A DNA stretch of 18,533 nucleotides, from NCBI GenBank assembly GCA_964558715.1, contig CAZLFD010000028.1, positions 1-18,533 of the forward strand, read 5' to 3'. Position 1 is the stretch's first letter. The number at the start of each line of letters is the position of its first letter. The translations under genes were made by a program, and so were the position numbers. Under the pieces are notes generated by a model. The model worked only from the letters and a program-made list of their open reading frames with translations, ran no database searches and was not told where the DNA came from. Of this stretch, positions 13,283 to 18,533 are shown one piece after another. Source of the stretch: JBGSOV01 sp964558715. Lineage in GTDB: Bacteria; Patescibacteriota; Gracilibacteria; CAIRYL01; GCA-016699755.

Positions 13283-14599
13283 CTACATTCCCCGCAGCAG
13301 TTTCATCATTGCCACGCGTTCTGCGATAATGCGCGTTGTGCCAATATCTTCACGATGAAACACAGGGCCTTTTACTGCTTTGGTCGCTTCTTCTGCCAAA
13401 TACTGCGCCTCGGCCATGGTATCGGCAATGCCGACCATTGCAATCGCGCGCGAGCCTTTGAGCATCAATCCCTTGTCGGTGGCATCGACACTGGCGTAGT
13501 AGACTTTGGCTTCATCTGGCACCTGCACCATATCGATTTCGATTTGTACGTCTTTTATCGGATCATCGGGGTAGCCCTCGGGCACGACATATTTGCAAAC
13601 TGTAGCTTGCTCGAGAAACTCGATATTGAGGCCTGCCAGGGTTCCATCGATGATTGCCTGACATACAACGATAAAATCGGTGGCAAGAAGTGGGAGTAGG
13701 TTGAGCGCCTCTGGGTCACCAAAGCGGACATTAAATTCGATTAGTTTCACCCCATCTTTGGTCGCCATAAAACCGCCAAACAAGAAACCTTTAAACTTTT
13801 CATTGCATTCGGCTTGCAGGGCACCAATCGTTTTTACAGCGATTTCTTTCGCGGTGTTGATGTCTTCTTTGCTCAGAAATGGAAGCAAATGATCGGTGTC
13901 TGAAACACTGCCCATGCCGCCAGTGTTGGGGCCCTTGTCTTCAACAAAAGCACGCTTGTTGTCTTGCACAACCGGCATCGGCACCACGCTTTCACCATCT
14001 ACAAAAAACAGAAGTGAGAATTCTTGCCCGATGAGTTTTTCTTCGAGCAGTACTTTACCAGATTTTTCGAGATATTCTTTGGCAAATTTCAGACCTTCCG
14101 CAAGTGTTGAAAAATGATCACCTTGTACTTGTACGCCCTTTCCGCCCAAGAGGCCGTCGTATTTCACGACAAACTCACCGCACCCTTTGGAAAAATCTTC
14201 CATTCCCATTTCGTCAAAAAACGCCTTGTGTTGCGGATTACCAGGAATATCGTATTTGTTGAGCAGGTTGCGCGCGTAGGTCTTTGAGCTTTCGAGCCGC
14301 GCCAGGCTGCGGAGCGGAGCCACGCTTTTAATGCCGATATCTAAGAGTGCGTCTGCCGCACCGATGCCGATCGGATCATCTGGCCCGATGATAGCAAAAT
14401 CTGGCTTCTCTGCTTCGGCAAACGCCTTCAAAGCATCTAAATCGAGAATGTTGCCCACTTCGATCTTTTCAGCAAGTTTGGCAATACCCGGGTTCCGCGC
14501 ACTGGCGAAATTGACGATTGTTGGCTTCTTGTTACTTCGCGCCAGTGCTTCGCAAATGGCGTGTTCTCGAGCTCCGTTTCCTACGACGAGGATTTTCAT
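13283..14599 (-). CDS. purD: Phosphoribosylamine-glycine ligase (GAR synthetase)
   Basis: 438 residues, full length. The N-terminal Rossmann-like domain starts MKILVVGNGAREHAICEAL (1-19), the classical PurD signature GxxxREHA. The ATP-grasp domain includes FVVKYDGLLGGKGVQV, LLEEKLIGQEFSLLFFVDGE and LIEFNVRFGDPEALNLLPLL, the last containing the metal-binding Glu and Asn. The C-terminal domain follows. It ligates glycine to phosphoribosylamine with ATP in step 2 of purine synthesis. KYDGLLGGKG and GPDDPIGIGAAD differ from the common KADGLAAGKG and GPExPL, so this is a divergent branch. No other pur gene is present. It has its own promoter and is divergent from the OLD nuclease gene. Confidence 0.95.
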   Translation of the reverse strand: MKILVVGNGAREHAICEALARSNKKPTIVNFASARNPGIAKLAEKIEVGNILDLDALKAFAEAEKPDFAIIGPDDPIGIGAADALLDIGIKSVAPLRSLARLESSKTYARNLLNKYDIPGNPQHKAFFDEMGMEDFSKGCGEFVVKYDGLLGGKGVQVQGDHFSTLAEGLKFAKEYLEKSGKVLLEEKLIGQEFSLLFFVDGESVVPMPVVQDNKRAFVEDKGPNTGGMGSVSDTDHLLPFLSKEDINTAKEIAVKTIGALQAECNEKFKGFLFGGFMATKDGVKLIEFNVRFGDPEALNLLPLLATDFIVVCQAIIDGTLAGLNIEFLEQATVCKYVVPEGYPDDPIKDVQIEIDMVQVPDEAKVYYASVDATDKGLMLKGSRAIAMVGIADTMAEAQYLAEEATKAVKGPVFHREDIGTTRIIAERVAMMKLLRGM

Positions 14600-14625
14600 G
14601 TCACTACTACAAAAATACGCCTCAT

Positions 14626-14654
14626 ATTATTGCAGATACACCGTTAATTGTCAC
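14626..14654 (-). promoter_or_regulatory. Predicted promoter of purD
   Basis: On the minus strand GTGACA (14649-14654, 5/6) is followed after 17 nt by AATAAT (14626-14631, 5/6). The start point would be near 14619, giving a leader of about 20 nt without a Shine-Dalgarno. No purine-riboswitch-sized leader fits, so riboswitch control is unlikely. Confidence 0.5.
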
Positions 14655-14771
14655 AGAGTAAAACAGGGGTACAGAAAAGATGGGAAACGCCAGATAAAAA
14701 AAATACTTGCTCATGCCTTCACAAGTGAAAAATAGGATGATGTCTGAGTATTTTACGGTACAGGTGTCGCT

Positions 14772-14799
14772 TTAACAGAAAGCCAAAAAATGCTACACT
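14772..14799 (+). promoter_or_regulatory. Predicted promoter of the OLD nuclease gene
   Basis: TTAACA (14772-14777, 5/6) is followed after 16 nt by TACACT (14794-14799, 4/6). Transcription would start near 14806, leaving about 17 nt before the ATG and no Shine-Dalgarno. The stretch 14660-14770 between the two divergent promoters shows no other feature. Confidence 0.45.
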
Positions 14800-14822
14800 A
14801 AAGCTGTAGTAAACAAATACGA

Positions 14823-16346
14823 ATGCGCATCAAATCTGTCGCCATCCGCAATTGGCGTTCCATCAGGGAAACATCACTCAGCTGTTTCGACTTGACGATG
14901 CTAATCGGCAAAAACAATCACGGAAAGTCAAACATCCTCTTCGCCATCCTTTTTTTCTTTGGTCGCATTACGCCGGAACGGAGTGACTTTTTTGATGCGG
15001 CGAGAGATATTGAAGTAAAAATCGAATTTGAAAAACTGACAAAAACGGAGCAGCAGCGGTTCTCGCAGATTGCGAAAAACGGCAAACTCACCATCCGCAA
15101 AACGGTAAAAGCAGGTGATCGGAGTACGAAATGGGCGGCAAATGAAGCAGTACTAGAAAAAGGGGAAGTCGCCGCGCTCACCAAAATCATGGAATACTCT
15201 ATTTTTGTTCCCGCATCACGGCATAGCCCAGAGGCCACAAACAGCCAGGGCGAATCGCCGTTTTTTCAGCTGCTCAAGGCCATGATCAGCAATATTTCTG
15301 GCAAAGCCGTTACGATTGACGATAATTGCCCTGAGTTTGTGTGTGAAACAGGTACCGAACCAAAAAACAAAGATCCGCTGCTTAACGAGATCGAGAAAGA
15401 GCTGGATACCGAAATGGAGGCGTGGGGCACGCAGATCCGCATTGAAAAAGAAGAAGGAAAGGAGAATCAGCTACGCCTTAAAACCAGTATCGGCATTACC
15501 GATGGTGTAGACACCGCGCGCAAAGGACATGGTTTAGAGCGCGCCCTGATTTTTGCCGTACTCAGAACGTGGATGGCATTTTTAGCACAAGAGAAATCTA
15601 CCCATAAAAACGAACGGCAATACTTTTTGTTTTTTGAAGAACCGGAACTGTTTCTGCATCCGCAGGCGCAAAAAGAGCTTCATTTCGCTTTTCAAAAGAT
15701 CGCGGATTCTGGCGCGCAGGTGCTCTTCGCCACGCATTCCAGTTTTTTTGTGGACCTGTCGATGTATCAATCAATCTGCATCGTACATCGCAAAGACAGC
15801 ATGACCGGTACCAAGGTACACCAGTATTTAGAGGATATCTTCGAGCTCAACGAAGACGTGCGCAATTTTAATATGAACTACTGGATCAACCCCGATCGTG
15901 GCGAACTGTTTTTTGCCAAAAAAGTCATTCTTGCCGAAGGCCCGACTGAAAAAGTGATTTTGCCGAAACTGGCAAAAAAGGCAGGGATTTTTCATTACGA
16001 ATACACAATCATCGATTGCTCGGGCAAATCGAATATGCCTATGTACATCACCTTGCTGAATAAATTCCATATTCCTTATGTAGTGGCGTACGACAGCGAT
16101 CAGCATAAATATCGCAGCAATCATTCGCGTGAAACAGCGCGTTTACATTCGCAGACAATCGAGGCAAAGATCGACTCGAGCCTGGGAAAATCCGTCATAT
16201 TTGAAAACGACATCGAAGACGAACTCGAAATGCACGAAGCGGATAAGAAGAATAAGCCGTTTACGGCTCTGCAATACATCGGTGATGCAAAATTTGAAAT
16301 CGGCGAATCACTGCTCGAAAAGCTGTTCCAGTTGTATGATGATTAG
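14823..16346 (+). CDS. OLD-family ATP-dependent nuclease (AAA/ABC-type ATPase plus TOPRIM)
   Basis: 507 residues. The N-terminal ABC-type ATPase has Walker A GKNNHGKS (29-36), a signature-like KGHGLERA (234-241), Walker B with acidic cluster FLFFEEPELFLHP (268-280) and switch His305 in ATHSS. The C-terminal TOPRIM domain has Glu372 in VILAEGPTEK and Asp424/Asp426 in AYDSD. This is the class 1 OLD layout, related to phage P2 Old and to the GajA subunit of Gabija. Metal-dependent DNA cleavage or nicking is expected, with ATP binding controlling activity. No UvrD-like gajB, reverse transcriptase or methylase lies beside it, so it is a solitary OLD protein. It has its own promoter and ends 155 nt from the convergent nrdR. 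Confidence 0.9.
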   Translation: MRIKSVAIRNWRSIRETSLSCFDLTMLIGKNNHGKSNILFAILFFFGRITPERSDFFDAARDIEVKIEFEKLTKTEQQRFSQIAKNGKLTIRKTVKAGDRSTKWAANEAVLEKGEVAALTKIMEYSIFVPASRHSPEATNSQGESPFFQLLKAMISNISGKAVTIDDNCPEFVCETGTEPKNKDPLLNEIEKELDTEMEAWGTQIRIEKEEGKENQLRLKTSIGITDGVDTARKGHGLERALIFAVLRTWMAFLAQEKSTHKNERQYFLFFEEPELFLHPQAQKELHFAFQKIADSGAQVLFATHSSFFVDLSMYQSICIVHRKDSMTGTKVHQYLEDIFELNEDVRNFNMNYWINPDRGELFFAKKVILAEGPTEKVILPKLAKKAGIFHYEYTIIDCSGKSNMPMYITLLNKFHIPYVVAYDSDQHKYRSNHSRETARLHSQTIEAKIDSSLGKSVIFENDIEDELEMHEADKKNKPFTALQYIGDAKFEIGESLLEKLFQLYDD

Positions 16347-16350
16347 CGGA

Positions 16351-16375
16351 GTCATTCCGGCTTGATTTGAATCGG
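16351..16375. repeat. Palindromic repeat, family B copy 2
   Basis: GTCATTCCGGCTTGA (16351-16365) is an exact 15-base match to the reverse complement of the copy at 13248-13262. The full 25-nt unit differs at 3 positions that break the right arm (TTTG in place of CCGG). It begins 5 nt after the OLD nuclease stop codon. Confidence 0.55.
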
Positions 16376-16400
16376 TGTAGAGCTTTACGTTTCATTTCTA

Positions 16401-16479
16401 CCCCTCTAACTCCCCCTGCCCCTTCGACAAGCTCCTCTCGACCATGCTCGAGGCAAGCAGGGACTGCGACAGGGGAGAG
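16401..16479. repeat. GC-rich nested palindromic element between the OLD and nrdR genes
   Basis: CCCCTG (16413-16418) can pair with CAGGGG (16470-16475). Inside, CTTCGACAAGCTC (16422-16434), a CCTC...GAGG stem around 16434-16453 and GCAGGGACTGC (16457-16467) add smaller helices. The word CTTCGACAAGCTC resembles intergenic repeats common in many bacterial genomes. It sits between two convergent genes and may act as a terminator or be a mobile repeat remnant. Confidence 0.4.
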
Positions 16480-16501
16480 AAATCGCGACTTACTTCTCGC
16501 C

Positions 16502-16951
16502 TTACTTGTTCTCAAACAAACCGGTGATCTCTTTTTTGAATTCGTCGATATCTTTAAACTGGCGGTATACACTCGCAAAACGGATGTAGGCGATGTGATC
16601 GAGGTTTTTCAGTGCTTCCATCACCGCGCTACCGATTTCTTCACTACCGATTTCAGAATGGCTTGCCCAGGCTTCTGCTAAATCGCTGACAATCTCGCGC
16701 ACGCGGTCACGCGAAATCGGGCGCTTGCCACAGGCAACCATAATACTCGCTTCCAATTTTTCGGGGGAGAATTTTTCTTCTGTGCCATCACGCTTGATTA
16801 CCAATAAACTACCAGTAGAGATTCTCTCAACCGTGGAGAATCGAAAACCGCATTGCTCGCATTCGCGGCGCCGACGGATGCTGCGCCCTTCGCGCTCTGG
16901 GCGCGAATCGATGACCTTGGTATCGGTATGGTGGCACTTGGGGCAAAGCAT
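16502..16951 (-). CDS. nrdR: Transcriptional repressor NrdR
   Basis: 149 residues, the standard NrdR length. The N-terminal zinc ribbon has CPKC (Cys3, Cys6) and CEQC (Cys31, Cys34) around the conserved DSRPEREGRSIRRRRECEQC region. An ATP-cone follows from about residue 49 (LVIKRDGTEEKFSPEKLEAS, then RIV-like helices and DHIAYIRFASVYRQFKD). It senses ATP/dATP and represses ribonucleotide reductase genes. No nrd gene is in the window. It stands alone between the RluC/D-type gene and the OLD nuclease, transcribed on the minus strand. No obvious NrdR box lies upstream of itself. Confidence 0.97.
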   Translation of the reverse strand: MLCPKCHHTDTKVIDSRPEREGRSIRRRRECEQCGFRFSTVERISTGSLLVIKRDGTEEKFSPEKLEASIMVACGKRPISRDRVREIVSDLAEAWASHSEIGSEEIGSAVMEALKNLDHIAYIRFASVYRQFKDIDEFKKEITGLFENK

Positions 16952-17153
16952 GAGTGTGGTTTACGAAGCGTATCTTGCCGGAAATCTGTTGATTTTGAAA
17001 GTTTGGTGTTAGCAAACTGCAATCAGCAAACAGGAATCAGTCAAAATATCTCACCTCTACCTGTCATGTGCTTGTCGAATAGAAAAAGATGTGATTCGGG
17101 TGAAGAAGCAGGGGTGTCATTTTATTTAGAGTGACATGCGTGAATCCGATTGT

Positions 17154-17240
17154 TACGAGATTCTTGTTTCCTCCCAAATCGCAAATTCACAACGGGAATG
17201 ACGTAGTGTTGGAGTGTATTTGTAATTCGTAATTTTTAAT
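17154..17240 (+). repeat. Palindromic dispersed repeat, family A copy 2
   Basis: Arms ATTCTTGTT (17160-17168) and AACGGGAAT (17191-17199) pair over all 9 positions if two G-U pairs are allowed. Outside, TACG pairs with CGTA across the same AG/GA step seen in copy 1. The tail has GTTGGAGTGTATTTG and TTCGTAATTTTTAATTCG. It occupies the gap between nrdR and the pseudouridine synthase gene (16952-17250). A direct repeat AGCAAAC (17011-17017, 17025-17031) is the only other structure seen there. Confidence 0.65.
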
Positions 17241-17250
17241 TCGAGATTTA

Positions 17251-18174
17251 CTAAAGTTGCACTAGCACTGCCCCCAAATCCTCCGCCAATGGAGCGGTAA
17301 TCTCGACCGCATTGCCGGATTCTGGATGCGGAAAGCCAAGAAAAGCCGCGTGCAAAAACTGGCGCTTTAAACCGTGATGTTTACGGAAATCCTTATTTTT
17401 CTCAAAATCACCATGCATGCTGTCGCCGCAGACAGGGTGACCGATGGCGGCAAAATGCGCACGTATCTGATGCGTCCGGCCGGTTTCAATATCCACTTCA
17501 AGCAGGGTTGCATCGGCAAACCGCTGCACGACTTTGTAATGCGTAACAGCCCGCTTACCGCTGCCCGTGGTGATCTTCTGCCCGTGCATATGCCGCTCGA
17601 GCGCAATATCGATCGTACCCGCATCATCCTTCACTTTGCCGAAGACCAGTGTTTGGTAGCGCTTCTGAAACTTGCCGGTACGGAGTGACTTAAGCAATTC
17701 ACGCAATGCTTTGCCGTGTTTTGCGATGAGCAGGATTCCGCTCGTGTCTTTATCGAGCCTGTGCGCCAGGCGTGGCGTGATGTCGGGGTACATCGCAGTA
17801 AGGATCTCGATCACGCTTCTGCCATACGCCGTACCACTACCAGGGTGCACCGCCATCTGCGCCGGCTTATCGACTACCAGCAGGTCTTCATCTTCGTAGA
17901 GGAAACCGATTTTTTCGAGGACCGCCTTTGGGATGATAATATCTTTCGGTTTTGAATCAGTAGCCTTTTTCGCACTATTGCCGGCGATGTAGACGGTCAC
18001 CTCATTCCCTTCGCTTAGTACCTCTTCGCCTTTGGCACGCGTGCCGTTAAGTTTGATTTTTTTGGTACGCAACGCTTTATGAATACCAGATAATGGAATA
18101 GTGGGATACGTTTTGCGTAGCCATTTATGCAGTTTGATGCCGTCGTCGTCTTTTACAATCTCAAATTTTTTCAT
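17251..18174 (-). CDS. RluC/RluD-family 23S rRNA pseudouridine synthase
   Basis: 307 residues from the ATG at 18174; an alternative start at 18189 would add 5 residues. An S4-like RNA-binding domain (about 1-65) contains SGIHKALRTKKIKLNG. The catalytic domain follows: VVDKPAQMAVHPGSG (100-114), the signature HRLDKDTSG (138-146) with catalytic Asp141, KRYQTLVFG, and ETGRTHQIRAHFAAIGHPVCGD (230-251). It converts uridines in structured RNA, most likely 23S rRNA helices, to pseudouridine. RluC and RluD cannot be told apart safely from sequence alone; the length and S4 domain fit both. No Shine-Dalgarno is seen. Confidence 0.93.
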   Translation of the reverse strand: MKKFEIVKDDDGIKLHKWLRKTYPTIPLSGIHKALRTKKIKLNGTRAKGEEVLSEGNEVTVYIAGNSAKKATDSKPKDIIIPKAVLEKIGFLYEDEDLLVVDKPAQMAVHPGSGTAYGRSVIEILTAMYPDITPRLAHRLDKDTSGILLIAKHGKALRELLKSLRTGKFQKRYQTLVFGKVKDDAGTIDIALERHMHGQKITTGSGKRAVTHYKVVQRFADATLLEVDIETGRTHQIRAHFAAIGHPVCGDSMHGDFEKNKDFRKHHGLKRQFLHAAFLGFPHPESGNAVEITAPLAEDLGAVLVQL

Positions 18175-18201
18175 TTGAAAGAGAATCAATGCGCTTGCTC
18201 T

Positions 18202-18230
18202 CCCCCTAAATTAGGGGGCTCCCGATCGGG
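18202..18230. repeat. Paired perfect palindromes upstream of the pseudouridine synthase
   Basis: CCCCCTAAATTAGGGGG (18202-18218) is a perfect 17-nt palindrome, followed 2 nt later by CCCGATCGGG (18221-18230), a perfect 10-nt palindrome. A G-rich stretch (GGACAGGGCTGGAGGAGG, 18234-18251) follows. They occupy the gap between the TPR gene and the pseudouridine synthase gene and look like an intergenic repeat, perhaps also ending the TPR transcript. Confidence 0.5.
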
Positions 18231-18288
18231 TCGAGGACAGGGCTGGAGGAGGTTGTTGGACTCGGATTTTTATCACTTGGTTCATTAA

Positions 18289-18533
18289 TCAGAAATATTC
18301 ATCTCCGTTCCATAGTTGTATAAATTGCTGATAGGCTTCAACCGCTTCTTCATATCTACCAAGAGCTCTTAAAGCGTCTCCAAGTCCATTGTAAGAAGCG
18401 GTATATTTCGGATCAACACTAATTGCTTGCTGATAGGCTTCAATCGCTTCTTCATATCTACCAAGTCCGCTTAAAGCTTTTCCATTATTATTGAGAATAT
18501 GACACTGTAAGCCAACTTCTGGTTGAAATAGAT
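18289..18533 (-). CDS. TPR-repeat protein, C-terminal fragment (5' end outside window)
   Basis: About 80 C-terminal residues are visible, ending at the TGA at 18289-18291; the gene continues beyond 18533. Two tetratricopeptide repeats of 34 residues are present, each with the G(K/D)AL..LGRYEEA(I/V)EAYQQ pattern, followed by a short tail, IQLWNGDEYF. TPRs form helical solenoids for protein-protein contact. The two repeats are almost identical at DNA level (38 of 39 bases around TTGCTGATAGGCTTCAA), 102 nt apart, so they arose by recent duplication. The remainder of the protein may hold more such repeats and another domain. No function can be assigned from this fragment. Confidence 0.85.
   Translation of the reverse strand, partial: LFQPEVGLQCHILNNNGKALSGLGRYEEAIEAYQQAISVDPKYTASYNGLGDALRALGRYEEAVEAYQQFIQLWNGDEYF

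Noticed and set aside
14823..16346. Gabija defence system
   Set aside because: The GajA-like OLD architecture is present, but no UvrD-like GajB gene is adjacent on either side.
1..18533. CRISPR array, integrase or prophage genes
   Set aside because: No regularly spaced direct repeats, no integrase or transposase and no phage structural genes were seen; the tRNA genes show no flanking partial duplication within the window.

Overview
The window is bacterial chromosomal DNA using the standard code: TAA, TAG and TGA all end recognisable genes, including TGA in the terminal TPR gene. It is mostly housekeeping genes with a short accessory stretch. Both tRNA genes encode their CCA end. Most genes lack a clear Shine-Dalgarno sequence, and several have a good -35/-10 pair only 15-30 nt before the start codon. 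The gene mix (short divergent adenylate kinase, tilS beside mraY and secY, a GtrA-glycosyltransferase fusion, a single-RRM protein, a solitary nrdR) would fit a Patescibacteria/CPR-type or other uncultivated lineage. That placement is an inference of low confidence, since no rRNA gene or unambiguous marker is visible.

Layout: 1-197 holds a palindromic dispersed repeat that leads into a promoter. 198-719 (+) encodes a DUF1543 protein. 839-1993 (-) is a GtrA-GT2 polyprenyl-phosphate sugar transferase downstream of tRNA-Ile(GAU). 2196-2489 (-) is a YciI-like protein. 2602-3072 (+) is a self-contained RRM-protein unit: promoter, long structured leader, gene, terminator. A group of small accessory metabolic genes follows: VOC protein (-), SDR (+), GNAT (-), SMR-type transporter (-), tRNA-Pro(UGG) and a PRC-barrel protein (+).

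From 14599 down to 6142 nine genes run on the minus strand: purD, RBBP9-like hydrolase, C39-like cysteine peptidase, mraY, a novel membrane protein, tilS, a nucleotidyltransferase-like protein, secY and adk. mraY to adk are tightly packed, with overlaps or small gaps, and are probably one operon joining cell-wall lipid I synthesis, tRNA-Ile lysidine modification, protein export and nucleotide balance. An OLD-family ATPase/TOPRIM nuclease (+, 14823-16346) is divergent from purD and has its own promoter. It is followed by nrdR (-), an RluC/RluD pseudouridine synthase (-) and the 3' end of a TPR gene (-).

The most interesting structure is a family of short palindromic repeats with the core GGAATGACG. 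Two intergenic copies and one copy embedded in frame in the nucleotidyltransferase gene keep the same hairpin through compensating base changes. One copy appears to supply the -35 box of the DUF1543 gene. A second perfect-hairpin family (13238, 16351) and GC-rich palindromes (16401, 18202) fill other gaps. I did not find a complete new defence or biosynthetic system.
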